Notes: generated from the sequence alone by a model not told the origin. A stretch of 44,080 nucleotides of DNA from JBFAPK01 sp040676675 (GCF_040676675.1 NZ_JBFAPK010000056.1:1-44080), one strand, 5' to 3'; counted from the stretch's first letter, positions 1-8,280 are shown. Made by a program: numbers and translations.

Positions 1-76
1 CACCTCCACGCGCGCCCCCTCGCCCGCGTGCGGGCGGGGCCGCGCCCCGGCGCCCCCCCCCCCGGGCCGGGGGCCC

Positions 77-142
77 CCCCGCCGCCGTGTCGGGAGGGCC
101 GCGCCGCCGTGTCGGGAGGGCCGCGCCGTCGTGTCGGGAGGG
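77..142. repeat. Three tandem 22-bp GC-rich repeats
   Basis: Units at 77-98, 99-120 and 121-142 share the core CCGTGTCGGGAGGG (CGTGTCGGGAGGG in the third) and differ at only one or two positions each. They lie just beyond the 3' end of the LysE-type gene. A run of 11 C (53-63) and dense G/C low complexity precede them. No gene is evident in 1-162. The repeat could be a decayed terminator or a replication-slippage product. Confidence 0.75.
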
Positions 143-162
143 GCGGTGCCGGACCGCCGGGC

Positions 163-786
163 TCAGCCCAGCCGCCCGGTGACGGTCCCGAGCGCGAGTA
201 CGAGCATGAGCAGGCTGGAGACGAGCGCGGTGGCCAACTGTCCCCGGGGCCCGGCGAGCAGCCGCCCGACCAGCGAACCGCCGATGGCGATCAACAGTTG
301 CCAGCTCGCCGAGGCGACGAACGCGCCCGCCGCGAAGAGCAGTTCGCCGGCGGGACCCAGCCCGTCCGCGGCCTGCCGGCCGAGCACCAGCGCGGCGAAG
401 TACACCACCGTCATCGGGTTCAGCAGGGTCAGCGCCAGCAGCGCGCCGTACGCCCGGCCGGGCGTGGTGAGCCCGGACCCGGACCGGGCCTTGGCGTGGT
501 GGTCGCGTACCGCTCGGACGGCCGCGCGCCCGGCCATCCAGACGAGTACGCCGGCCGCGAGCCACCGCAGCGGTCGCGCGACCGGCTCGATCAGCCCGGC
601 CAGGACCGCCCCGCCCAGCACCGCGCTCGCCGCGTAGATCCCGTCAGCGGTCGCCACCCCCATCGCCGCGGCGGCGCCGACCCGCCAGCCCGCGCGGGCG
701 GCCAGCCCCATCACCAGGATCGCGATCGCACCCACCGGGATCGCGACGCCGTAACCGGCGAGCATCCCGGCGAAGACGGCGCTCAT
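163..786 (-). CDS. LysE-family amino-acid exporter
   Basis: Predicted 207-residue inner-membrane transporter of the LysE/RhtB type, which exports amino acids or their derivatives by proton exchange. The N-terminus (MSAVFAGMLAGYGVAIPVGA) carries the family-typical Pro-Val-Gly motif in the first membrane helix, and about six hydrophobic segments follow. The segment TLLNPMTVVYFAAL matches the conserved Asn-Pro of the family's second half. Length is normal for LysE. The ATG at 786 was chosen because the protein upstream of it in the same frame is non-hydrophobic, arginine-rich and unlike the family. Substrate cannot be told from sequence. Confidence 0.85.
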   Translation of the reverse strand: MSAVFAGMLAGYGVAIPVGAIAILVMGLAARAGWRVGAAAAMGVATADGIYAASAVLGGAVLAGLIEPVARPLRWLAAGVLVWMAGRAAVRAVRDHHAKARSGSGLTTPGRAYGALLALTLLNPMTVVYFAALVLGRQAADGLGPAGELLFAAGAFVASASWQLLIAIGGSLVGRLLAGPRGQLATALVSSLLMLVLALGTVTGRLG

Positions 787-1094
787 CGCCGTCGGGCCGC
801 CGCCGCTCCCCACCGGCGCGAACGCTGCTGTCGTCCGAGGGCCGCGGCCGTCGGGACAGTTCCAGCGCGAGGGTTCGACTCGATCACGCGCCCATCCTGG
901 CCCGACCGCCGATCGGCCGCGACCCGTTTTCACCCGCTCCGGCCACGGTGGATGCGCCCGTACCGCCGGCCCGCGTCCGGGTCGTTCCCGTACGCCACGA
1001 CCACTCGACGGAACGGCAACGGAACGGTTCTGCTCGATCGACGAAAACCCATTTTCCGGTGCGCGGCCCGCGCCCGGAATTCTCGCCGCTCTCC
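787..1094. other. Intergenic region without a recognisable gene
   Basis: This stretch separates the divergent LysE-type gene and the secreted-protein cluster. It must hold promoters for both. A less GC-rich pocket with several GGAACGG and AAAACCCATTTT stretches lies at about 1005-1065, but I see no convincing -35/-10 pair. Open frames through it are compositional and do not resemble proteins. Confidence 0.5.
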
Positions 1095-1169
1095 GACGAA
1101 GGAATCGTCGTGGACAGCCGGCGGAGAAGTCGTGATGAGCAGCCGACGGAGGAATCGTCATGAACAGCA
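1095..1169 (+). repeat. Triplicated 25-bp ribosome-binding/start-codon unit
   Basis: Three head-to-tail units of exactly 25 bp (1095-1119, 1120-1144, 1145-1169). Each contains a purine-rich GGAGGA-like stretch followed by a start codon at the same place: GTG at 1110, ATG at 1135, ATG at 1160. Units 1 and 3 agree at 21 of 25 positions and units 2 and 3 at 19 of 25. Only the third start opens the secreted protein. The GTG at 1110 opens a 17-codon frame whose TGA (1161-1163) overlaps that ATG as ATGA, which would allow translational coupling. Confidence 0.8.
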
Positions 1170-2059
1170 TCGTGAAACAGCGTGTCGTACCCCTTTTGCT
1201 GGCGTTGACGACCATCGGCGGCGGCGTCGCCGCCGTCACCGGTGTGAGCCAGGCGAAGGGCGCGGAGGGCCCGCGCACGCAGATTTCGTTCTGCGCCCAG
1301 AGCGGCGCCCTGCGGGGCGGTTACGCGATCGCCAAGGGCGGCCGGGACAAGAGCGGAAAGGCGGTCAAGGCCAGAAAGGTACGCCTGCGCAGCGGCGGAC
1401 AGTGCGACAACCTGTCCGGCGTCTGGTTCCGGGACAGGACGAGCATCTCCTGGTACGCCCTGAGCGGGAAACGGTACCGCACGACCACCTGCGAACTGCT
1501 CTTCCCGAAGAACGGCGGGACCTGGCAGCGGTGCAACGAGACGCCCGTGCACGACCAACTCGTCGACTACATCCACCAGGAGATCGTCGGGAACCAGCAC
1601 ACCAGCGCGTTCCAGGAATTGCGCCGCCAGTGCGCGAAGGAGGGCGTCGCCCGGACCGGCTGCTATCTCGCGTTCACCTACCTGGTACGCCCCGGCGCCC
1701 GCTGGGACCACAAGGGTGAGATCGGGCAGAAGTGGGGCAAGGACGGCCTGCTCGACACCGGGGCGTACTGGTTCCCGGTGCCCGGGACGCGCTACCTGCT
1801 CTCGTACGAGGTCTGGTCCAACCTGCACTACGGCTACATCGGCCGGGCGGCCGGCCTGACCGAGCCCGAGCTGCGCCTCGGCCATCAGTTGCCCGGCACC
1901 GGGCGTACCGACGACGGCGACCGCGCGATGGTGGAGTTGGGGCTGCGGCTCTACCGCGCGCACCCCGTCACGGTCACCGAGGACGACATCCGCAGGGTGA
2001 TCCTCGACGCGCTGCCCGAGCTGACGAAGAGGGGCAAGGCGCGGCACCTGGACAGCTGA
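1160..2059 (+). CDS. Secreted protein of unknown function, six cysteines
   Basis: A 299-residue protein with a clear Sec signal peptide: a short basic N-terminus (MNSIVKQR), a hydrophobic core at about residues 9-28, and a likely cleavage near the SQA at 30-32. The mature part has six cysteines, at SFC, GQC, TTC, WQRC, RRQC and TGC, suggesting disulfides outside the cell. It is rich in Trp and Tyr and has no catalytic motif I recognise. Start: ATG preceded by GGAGGA at the usual distance, inside the third copy of a 25-bp repeat. It heads a row of three exported proteins with two NlpC/P60-like proteins, so a wall-related role is possible, but this is inference from position. Confidence 0.75.
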   Translation: MNSIVKQRVVPLLLALTTIGGGVAAVTGVSQAKGAEGPRTQISFCAQSGALRGGYAIAKGGRDKSGKAVKARKVRLRSGGQCDNLSGVWFRDRTSISWYALSGKRYRTTTCELLFPKNGGTWQRCNETPVHDQLVDYIHQEIVGNQHTSAFQELRRQCAKEGVARTGCYLAFTYLVRPGARWDHKGEIGQKWGKDGLLDTGAYWFPVPGTRYLLSYEVWSNLHYGYIGRAAGLTEPELRLGHQLPGTGRTDDGDRAMVELGLRLYRAHPVTVTEDDIRRVILDALPELTKRGKARHLDS

Positions 2060-2182
2060 CCCCGCCACCGACGACGTGCCCGTCCGGCCCACGCCGGGCG
2101 GGCACGCGCCGTTCTCCACGGCTGGTGGGCGAGGGCGGAAGCCGGTCGGGACAGCGGTCGCGTCGAGCGCCGGGCCCCACCG

Positions 2183-2221
2183 GACCGGGACGGAACAGGC
2201 CGCCCGACCGGGACGGAACAG
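2183..2221. repeat. Direct repeat of 16 bp (GACCGGGACGGAACAG)
   Basis: Two identical copies at 2183-2198 and 2206-2221 with a 23-bp period, between the six-cysteine protein and the NlpC/P60 gene. A third partial match (GCCGGGACA) follows. This could be an operator for the downstream gene or a slippage repeat. No -10 could be assigned. Confidence 0.7.
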
Positions 2222-2333
2222 CCCGCCGGGCCGGGACACGAGCGGGAATTTCCCGTACGGACCGAAGCCTCGCGGGACACCTCGCCAACCGGTGCACTCG
2301 TTACGACACCCCGACAGTGATGGAGGTAGACCG

Positions 2334-3053
2334 ATGAGGAAGCTGTTCAGCAAGGTACTGCGGGCGTACCGCCGACCGGCGGCGCACCGGTCGACCGCGT
2401 CGACGCGCAGCGAGCGAGCGCCCGGACCACGGCGCCCGCTCAGGCTCCTGGCGGCCCTGGCGTTCGTCGCCGCCGCCGTCGTCGGCGTCGGCGGTCTGGC
2501 CAGCGCCAAGTCGACCACCACCTGCTCGGGCGGCGTGGCCGAGAAGGCGCTCTGCATCGCCCGGAAGCAGAAGGGCGACCCGTACGTCTGGGGCGGCAAG
2601 GGAGCGGGCTCCTTCGACTGCTCCGGCCTCACCTACTACGCGTACCGCAAGGCCGGCCTCAACTGGAAATACCGGGTCGCCGACGACCAGTACCGCTACG
2701 GGGTGGACCACGGCCGGGCCGTCTCCACCAAGAATCTCGCGCCCGGCGACCTCATCTTCTTCAACTGGGACGGCGGCGAAATCGACCACGTCGGGATCTA
2801 CGCCGGAAACAACCGGATGGTCCACGCGTCCAGCAGCCGGGGCAAGGTCGTCGAGACCACCCTCAACAGCTATTACCGCAGCCACATGCTCGGCAAGGGA
2901 GTACGCCTTTCCGCCTCCGCCCCGAAGCAGCCGAACGGCGGTACGTCGAAGCCCAAGACGACGGAGCCGAAGCCGAAGAAGACCACCAAACCGACGAAGA
3001 AACCGGACCCCGAACCGACCCTGGTCGAGATCTACTCCTACTCCCTCGCCTAG
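2334..3053 (+). CDS. Secreted NlpC/P60 cell-wall peptidase
   Basis: A 239-residue exported enzyme expected to cut peptide bonds in peptidoglycan stems. An unusually long N-terminus (about 35 basic residues) precedes the hydrophobic signal or anchor at 37-58. The NlpC/P60 domain spans roughly 64-193 and has the full catalytic set: Cys96 in SFDCSGLTYYAY, His152 in IDHVGIYAG and His164 in MVHASS. The tail, residues 201-230, is Lys/Pro/Thr-rich (8 Lys, 3 acidic). Start: ATG with GGAGGT 6 bp upstream. The next gene, 17 bp downstream, encodes a degenerate paralogue, so the two are very likely co-transcribed. Confidence 0.9.
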   Translation: MRKLFSKVLRAYRRPAAHRSTASTRSERAPGPRRPLRLLAALAFVAAAVVGVGGLASAKSTTTCSGGVAEKALCIARKQKGDPYVWGGKGAGSFDCSGLTYYAYRKAGLNWKYRVADDQYRYGVDHGRAVSTKNLAPGDLIFFNWDGGEIDHVGIYAGNNRMVHASSSRGKVVETTLNSYYRSHMLGKGVRLSASAPKQPNGGTSKPKTTEPKPKKTTKPTKKPDPEPTLVEIYSYSLA

Positions 3054-3070
3054 TTCTGAGGATTCCGACG

Positions 3071-4381
3071 ATGATGACGAAGCGACTCTCCAAATTCCTC
3101 CCCCTCGCGTTCGCGACCGCGCTCATCGGCGGCGTTCTCGCCGTGGCCGGTGGATTCGCCAGCGCGGCTCCGAACTGCGACGGTACGGTCAACCAGAAGG
3201 CGCTCTGCCACGCCAGGGAGCAGGTCGGCAAGGACTGCGTCTGGACCGGAAAGAAGTCCGGCGACACGGACTGCGCCCGGTTCACCTACGACGCCTACCG
3301 CAAGGCCGGCCTCAAGGAGACCTACCGCGACCCGGCCGCCGAGTACCGCTACGGCGCGCAGCAGAAGTGGACGGTCCCCGCCAAGGAGCGCAAGCCCGGC
3401 GACCTGCTCTACTTCGATTCGCGCGGGGACGGGACCGACCGGGTCGGCCTCTACGCGGGCGACAACAAGATGGTCTTCGCCACCGGTGACTCGACCTCGA
3501 AGCGGACCGAGGGCATCAAGCTCGTCGAGATCACCGCGGCCCGGGCCAAGCAGTTGAAGCCCCTCGCCGTCCGCCCGGTCGTCAAGTCCGTGCGGGCCGA
3601 GCCGGACGCGGCTCCCGTCGCGGACGACGACTCCACCCCCGACGCCTGCGGCACGGACGACCAGAGCCCGACCGGCGACCAGGAGGAGACCACCTCGGAC
3701 GACCCGACCGGCAACGACGACGGCACGAGCGGCGACGAGGAAACCACCGACGACCAGGACCCGACCGGGAAGGAGACGACCGACGGCCAGGACCCGACGG
3801 GCGACGAGTCCGGCGAGGACCAGGACGCGACCGGCGACGACGGGAACGGCACCGACCAGGAGACCACCGACGAGCAGGAGACGACCGACGACCGGTCGGG
3901 CGAGAGCGAGGACGCCACCGACAACGAGGAAACGACCGACGACGACTCCGGGGACGACCAGTCGACCAACGACGAGGACACCACCGACCCGGACGAGACG
4001 ACCAACGACGAGGACGCCACCGACCAGGACGAGACGACGGACCAGGACGAGACGACCGACGACGAGGAGACGGTCGACGACCAGTCCGGCGACGACCAGG
4101 ACGCGGAGGACAGCCAGGACGCGGACGGCGCCACCGACGACTGCCCGAGCGGCGACGACGCCGGAGACGAGAACGGAGACGACACCACCAGCGATGACAC
4201 CGGCGACGAGACCACGGACGAGACCAGCGACGAGTCGACGGACGAGTGCCTGGACACCGAGGTCGTGAGCCCGCGGATCGTGGTGGTGAAGCCGACCGGC
4301 GTCAGCGACAAGCCCGGATTCGTCGAGCCCGGCGAGCCCCTCGCCGCCGGCGCCGCGAGCCCGGCCTGCGACCGCCCCTGA
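3071..4381 (+). CDS. Secreted NlpC/P60-like pseudoenzyme with acidic tail
   Basis: 436 residues. Signal peptide at 1-33, then an NlpC/P60-like domain at about 36-165 that aligns with the preceding protein (QKALCHARE against EKALCIARK, FTYDAYRKAG against LTYYAYRKAG). Cys68 is kept in TDCARFTYDAY, but the catalytic His is Arg124 (TDRVGLYAG) and the third residue is Phe136 (MVFATGD), so peptidase activity is not expected. Residues 181-400 form a low-complexity Asp/Glu/Thr tail. I count 95 acidic and 2 basic residues there, often in repeats of the type ETTDDQD. The end is a short non-acidic segment. The tail may bind cations, the basic wall enzyme encoded upstream, or Ca2+; this is inference. Confidence 0.85.
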   Translation: MMTKRLSKFLPLAFATALIGGVLAVAGGFASAAPNCDGTVNQKALCHAREQVGKDCVWTGKKSGDTDCARFTYDAYRKAGLKETYRDPAAEYRYGAQQKWTVPAKERKPGDLLYFDSRGDGTDRVGLYAGDNKMVFATGDSTSKRTEGIKLVEITAARAKQLKPLAVRPVVKSVRAEPDAAPVADDDSTPDACGTDDQSPTGDQEETTSDDPTGNDDGTSGDEETTDDQDPTGKETTDGQDPTGDESGEDQDATGDDGNGTDQETTDEQETTDDRSGESEDATDNEETTDDDSGDDQSTNDEDTTDPDETTNDEDATDQDETTDQDETTDDEETVDDQSGDDQDAEDSQDADGATDDCPSGDDAGDENGDDTTSDDTGDETTDETSDESTDECLDTEVVSPRIVVVKPTGVSDKPGFVEPGEPLAAGAASPACDRP

Positions 4382-4397
4382 CGGCCGTACCCCGGCA

Positions 4398-4433
4398 CCG
4401 GGACGGGTCGGCCGCTCCCCCGACCCGTCCCGG
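4398..4433 (+). terminator. Strong hairpin terminator after the secreted-protein genes
   Basis: Perfect 14-bp stem (4398-4411 with 4420-4433) and an 8-nt loop, starting 17 bp after the stop of the acidic-tail protein. No T-run follows, as is common in high-GC actinomycetes. A duplicated GACAGCCCTCGGG lies just beyond it, at about 4447-4470. Confidence 0.75.
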
Positions 4434-4573
4434 CCGTCGCCGCGGACAGCCCTCGGGACAGCCCTCGGGACGGGCCGCGCGGACGGATGACTGCCCGGCG
4501 GAGTTCGGCAGCCCCGTACGGCGGCGAGTTAGATGGTGGTGCTGGCAATCTCCGAACGAGTGAGGAGCCGTCG

Positions 4574-5593
4574 ATGAGAGCAGTCGTCTACACCCGTACC
4601 GGTGACGAATCGGTGCTGGAGGTGGTCGACCGGCCGATCCCCGAGCCGGGGCAGGGCGAGGTGCTGGTCCGGATGGCCGTCTCGGGGGTCAACCCGACCG
4701 ACTGGAAGTCCCGCCAGGGCGACGGATCGGCTCCCGCCGGCGGTTGGCAGATCCCGAACCAGGACGGCGCGGGCGTGATCGAGGCGGTGGGGCGCGGCGT
4801 CGACTCGGGGCTGATCGGCGAACGGGTGTGGATCTGGGAGGCGGCCCGCAAGCGCCAGTGGGGCACGGCGGCGGAGTACACGCTCGTTCCCTCCCGGCAG
4901 GTCGTACCGCTCGGCGGGGCCTCGTTCGACGTCGGGGCGAGCCTGGGCATACCCTTCCTGACCGCGCACCGCTGCCTGACGGTCGGCGAGACCATGCCGG
5001 ACCGACTCGACGAGGGCGCGCTCGCCGACCACGTGGTCCTGGTCCAGGGCGGCGCGGGCGCGGTCGGAAACGCCGCCATCCAACTGGCCAAGTGGGCGGA
5101 CGCGACCGTGATCGCCACGGTCAGCAACCCCGAGAAGGCGCAGCTCGCCGCGGCCGCCGGGGCCGACCACGTGGTCAACTACCGGCAGCAGGACGTGGTG
5201 GCCGAGGTTCGCAAGATCGCGCCCGACGGGGTGCACACGATCGTCGAGGTCTCCGCCGCCCGGAACGCCGAGATCGACGTACGGGTGGTCGCCGACGCCG
5301 GGGCGGTGGCCGTGTACGCCGACGACGGCGCGCCCGTCCAGCTGCCCGTACGGCCGCTGATGATGCGCAACGCCCGCTGGCAGTTCGTCCTCGTCTACGA
5401 CATGCCACAGGCCGCCAAGGCCCAGGCCGTCTTCGATGTCGCCGCGCTCGCCGGCGAGGGTGGCATCCGCGTCGGCGCGGACGCCGGCCTGCCGCTGCAC
5501 TACTACCCGCTGGCCGACGCGGCCGACGCGCACCGGGCGGTGCGGGAGGGCGCGGTCGGCAAGGTGCTCATCCTGACCAGCGAGCCCCAGTGA
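4574..5593 (+). CDS. NADPH:quinone reductase-like MDR oxidoreductase
   Basis: A 339-residue zinc-independent medium-chain dehydrogenase/reductase of the quinone oxidoreductase type, expected to pass hydride from NADPH to quinones or other electrophiles. The GroES-like half opens with MRAVVYTRTG and has the SGVNPTDWK motif. The Rossmann half has VQGGAGAVGNAAIQLAK at about 158-174, the dinucleotide-binding loop of this family. No structural zinc cysteines are present. The ATG at 4574 is preceded by GAGGAG. A second, distinct member lies at 21889-22866. Physiological substrate unknown. Confidence 0.9.
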   Translation: MRAVVYTRTGDESVLEVVDRPIPEPGQGEVLVRMAVSGVNPTDWKSRQGDGSAPAGGWQIPNQDGAGVIEAVGRGVDSGLIGERVWIWEAARKRQWGTAAEYTLVPSRQVVPLGGASFDVGASLGIPFLTAHRCLTVGETMPDRLDEGALADHVVLVQGGAGAVGNAAIQLAKWADATVIATVSNPEKAQLAAAAGADHVVNYRQQDVVAEVRKIAPDGVHTIVEVSAARNAEIDVRVVADAGAVAVYADDGAPVQLPVRPLMMRNARWQFVLVYDMPQAAKAQAVFDVAALAGEGGIRVGADAGLPLHYYPLADAADAHRAVREGAVGKVLILTSEPQ

Positions 5594-5813
5594 CGGAATC
5601 ACCCGTGGTACGTGCCGTTCGCGGTTGACGTCACCGACCCGACCACTCGGCTACGTGCTTCCACGCGTCCGGCTCGACCGATCGGTGGAGCCGCTCCACC
5701 GGCTGGGCGAGCGACGATTCCACCGCCGGCCCCGGAGATCGGGCGATCCGCGCCGCGTGCCTCCGTTGCGATGCTGACTCCCGTTGGCGAACGAGGAGAC
5801 GGAGGCAACCGAC

Positions 5814-6173
5814 ATGCGTAACGTGGTCTGGCTGGTAGGCGGGTACGCCGCGGTGAGTGCGCTGGCCCTGGGGGCCGTGGCCGTGTTCCGGCACGACCCG
5901 ACGATGGTCACCGACGCGGTCTGGGTCCGCGCCACCATCGTCGCCGCGGGATCGCTGCTCACGCTGCTCTTCGCGGTGCGGGCGGCTCGTGGTGACCGGC
6001 GGATGCTGCGGCGGCTGCGGATCGTCACCGCCGCCATGCTGGTCGCGGTCGTGGTGATCATCGCGCTGCCCGGGAGTTTCCCGCACTGGTTCAAGCTTGA
6101 ACAGGGCATCTGCGGCCTGCTCCTGCTCGCCGTGGTCGTACAGATCAACCGGCGACCGGCGGTCCGGTCCTGA
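5814..6173 (+). CDS. Small four-helix membrane protein
   Basis: A 119-residue membrane protein with four hydrophobic segments (about 4-22, 35-53, 68-84 and 96-110) and short charged loops rich in Arg. No family recognised. The ATG at 5814 follows GGAGG by 8 bp; a TTG ten codons upstream in the same frame has no such site. It stands 22 bp before a histidine kinase gene in the same direction and is probably in its operon, which suggests a role as an accessory or target of the two-component system. This is inferred only from position. Confidence 0.75.
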   Translation: MRNVVWLVGGYAAVSALALGAVAVFRHDPTMVTDAVWVRATIVAAGSLLTLLFAVRAARGDRRMLRRLRIVTAAMLVAVVVIIALPGSFPHWFKLEQGICGLLLLAVVVQINRRPAVRS

Positions 6174-6195
6174 TCGCGAGCTAGCATCTCCGGGG

Positions 6196-7464
6196 ATGCA
6201 GAGCGGACAGATGACCTGGCCGGCGGGCTGGGAACAACGGTCCCGGCCCATGGTCACCGTGGTCCCGTACGTGATGCTGGCCGTCCTGGCCGCCCTGACC
6301 GTCGCGTTCAAGCACGACCAGCCGGGCTCCCTCGCCATCGACCTGGCGCTCTGCGCGGCGGCTGCGGTGTGGGGCCTGGCGCTGTTCACGCTGCGCCCGG
6401 CGTGGCGCGACCGGGCCGGCGTGATGGGCGTCTTCCTGGCCGGCTTGATCCTGTTCGGGCTGGTCATGGCCCTACGCGACCCGTGGTTCGGCGTCTACGC
6501 CACGGTGCTCTACTTCTACGCGTTCCGGATCATCGGCTGGCCGCGCGAGCTGTACTTCATCGCCAGCGTCGCGGTGGTGGCCGGCACGGCGCAGGCGTCC
6601 GGCCTGGACCTCGACTCGTGGGCGGGCCGCTTCGAATTCCTGGGCGTGCTGGCGGTCAACATCGTGCCGATGTGCCTGCTGGCCTGGCTCGGCGAGATCA
6701 TGATGCAGCACCACGCCGCCCGGGAGGCGGCGCTGAGCGAGGCCCGGGAGGCCAACGAGCGGCTCGAAGCGGCGCTCGCCGACAACGCGGCGTTACAGGA
6801 ACGGCTGGTCGAGCAGGCCCGCACGGCCGGCGTCCTGGACGAGCGGGCCCGGATGGCCCGGGAGATCCACGACACCCTCGCCCAGGGGCTGACCGGCATC
6901 GTCACCCAGCTACACGCCGCCGAGCACGCGGCCGACGACCCGGCCGCGTGGCGCCGGCACCACGCGGCGGCGACCGCGCTGGCCCGGGAGAGCCTGACGG
7001 AGGCGCGGCGCTCGGTGAACGAGTTGCGTCCCGAGCCGCTGGAAACCGGCCGCCTGGCCGACGCCATCGCCGAGGTCGCGGCCGTGTGGTCGGCCCGCCA
7101 CGGCGTTGCGGCGCAGGTCACCGTCACCGGCGTGGCCCGTACCATGCCCGTGGAGGCCGAGGTCGCCCTCCTTCGTACGGCCCAGGAAGCCCTCGCCAAC
7201 GTCGCCAAGCACGCCGCCACCGCCAGCCGGGTCGGTCTGACCCTCTCGTACCTGGACCAGCAGGTGGCCCTCGACGTGCGCGACGACGGGCCCGGCTTCG
7301 ACCCGAACACCCAGCACAGACGGGACGGAGGCTTCGGACTGGTGGCGATGCGGCAGCGGATCGAGGCGTTGTCGGGCACGCTGCAAGTCGAATCGGAGCC
7401 CGGGTGCGGTGCCGGGGTCTCGGCCTGCCTGCCCGCTTCGCCGTTGCCGGAGGTGCGCTCGTGA
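6196..7464 (+). CDS. NarL-type sensor histidine kinase
   Basis: A 422-residue membrane kinase. About five to six hydrophobic segments occupy residues 19-167. A coiled-coil-like linker (172-210, AREAALSEAREANERLEAAL) leads to a HisKA_3 dimerisation domain with phospho-acceptor His225 in MAREIHDTLAQGL. The HATPase_c domain has the N-box Asn335 (EALANVAKHA) and the G1 motif DDGPGF at 363-368, then GGFGL. It should phosphorylate the overlapping response regulator. The signal is unknown because there is no extracellular sensor domain. A TAGCAT at 6182-6187 lies 8 bp before the ATG and could be a secondary leaderless promoter. Confidence 0.9.
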   Translation: MQSGQMTWPAGWEQRSRPMVTVVPYVMLAVLAALTVAFKHDQPGSLAIDLALCAAAAVWGLALFTLRPAWRDRAGVMGVFLAGLILFGLVMALRDPWFGVYATVLYFYAFRIIGWPRELYFIASVAVVAGTAQASGLDLDSWAGRFEFLGVLAVNIVPMCLLAWLGEIMMQHHAAREAALSEAREANERLEAALADNAALQERLVEQARTAGVLDERARMAREIHDTLAQGLTGIVTQLHAAEHAADDPAAWRRHHAAATALARESLTEARRSVNELRPEPLETGRLADAIAEVAAVWSARHGVAAQVTVTGVARTMPVEAEVALLRTAQEALANVAKHAATASRVGLTLSYLDQQVALDVRDDGPGFDPNTQHRRDGGFGLVAMRQRIEALSGTLQVESEPGCGAGVSACLPASPLPEVRS

Positions 7465-8111
7465 ACGACTCGATCAAGCTGCTGGTCGTCGACGACCACC
7501 CAGTCGTACGCGACGGGCTGAGCAGCATGTTCGCCCGCGACCCCGAGTTCACCGTGGTCGGCGAAGCGGCGGACGGCGTCGAGGCCGTCCGGCTGGCCGA
7601 GGCGCTGCGGCCGGACGTGATCTTGATGGACCTGCGGATGGCCGGCATGGACGGCGTCACCGCGATCGGGGAGCTGACCAGGCGCGGCGTACCGGCCCGG
7701 GTGCTCGTGCTGACCACCTACGACACCGACAGTCACGTGCTGCCCGCGATCGAGGCCGGCGCCACCGGCTACCTGCTCAAGGACGCGCCCCGCGACGAGC
7801 TGCTGCGCGCCGTACGGGCGGCCGCCCGCGGCGAGGTCGCGCTCTCGCCCACAGTGGCCGCCCGTCTGATGAGCCGGGTGCGCACCCCGGCGCCGTCGAC
7901 CGGCCCGCTGAGCCAGCGCGAGCTGGAGGTGCTGCGCCTGGTCGCGTCCGGGCACACCAACCGGGAGGCGGCGGCCCGGCTGTTCATCACCGAAGCGACG
8001 GTCAAGACCCACCTGCTCAACATCTACGCGAAGCTCGACGTCAACGACCGCGCCGCCGCGGTCGCGGAAGGCTACAACCGGGGTCTGCTCGGCGCTTCCG
8101 GGCAGCCGTAA
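7461..8111 (+). CDS. NarL/FixJ response regulator
   Basis: A 216-residue response regulator. The receiver domain (about 5-122) has the acidic pair Asp11-Asp12, phospho-acceptor Asp57 (VILMDLRMAG), Thr at TTYDTD and Lys in YLLKDAP. The C-terminal LuxR-type HTH (about 150-205) reads SQRELEVLRLVASGHTNREA and ATVKTHLLNIYAKL. The GTG start at 7461 overlaps the kinase stop as GTGA, which implies translational coupling. Partner kinase: the gene immediately upstream. Target genes unknown; the small membrane protein upstream is a candidate. Confidence 0.93.
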   Translation: MNDSIKLLVVDDHPVVRDGLSSMFARDPEFTVVGEAADGVEAVRLAEALRPDVILMDLRMAGMDGVTAIGELTRRGVPARVLVLTTYDTDSHVLPAIEAGATGYLLKDAPRDELLRAVRAAARGEVALSPTVAARLMSRVRTPAPSTGPLSQRELEVLRLVASGHTNREAAARLFITEATVKTHLLNIYAKLDVNDRAAAVAEGYNRGLLGASGQP

Positions 8112-8280
8112 CCACCGGACGAGCGTCCGTGCTGCGGCATCGCGGCGGCCGGTCGACGGCACGAACTCGCAGACCTTGCGCCGAACGTGTGTTTCGGAGG
8201 ACGGATCGCCCACGATGGGCGCCGGGCCTCGGCCGCCGCCGGTGGTCGACCCGCCCCCCATATCAGCGAACTCGGCGGGA

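Noticed and set aside
1..76. The C11 run and extreme GC at the window start as a phase-variable site
   Set aside because: No gene is seen to be affected by its length, and homopolymer runs at this GC level are prone to sequencing error.
860..905. GGGTTCGACTC resembling a tRNA T-arm
   Set aside because: No matching acceptor or anticodon stems could be drawn around it.
948..1163. A 71-codon plus-strand frame ending at the start of the six-cysteine protein
   Set aside because: Composition and lack of a ribosome-binding site argue against a full protein; only the last 17 codons, from GTG 1110, are kept as a possible leader within the repeat.
884..2632. Long minus-strand frame across the first secreted genes
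   Set aside because: It lies antisense to genes with signal peptides and ribosome-binding sites and has no recognisable protein motif.
3601..4260. Repetitive GAC/ACC-rich DNA as a possible CRISPR or minisatellite
   Set aside because: It is in-frame coding sequence for the Asp/Glu/Thr tail; repeats are short and irregular with no spacers.
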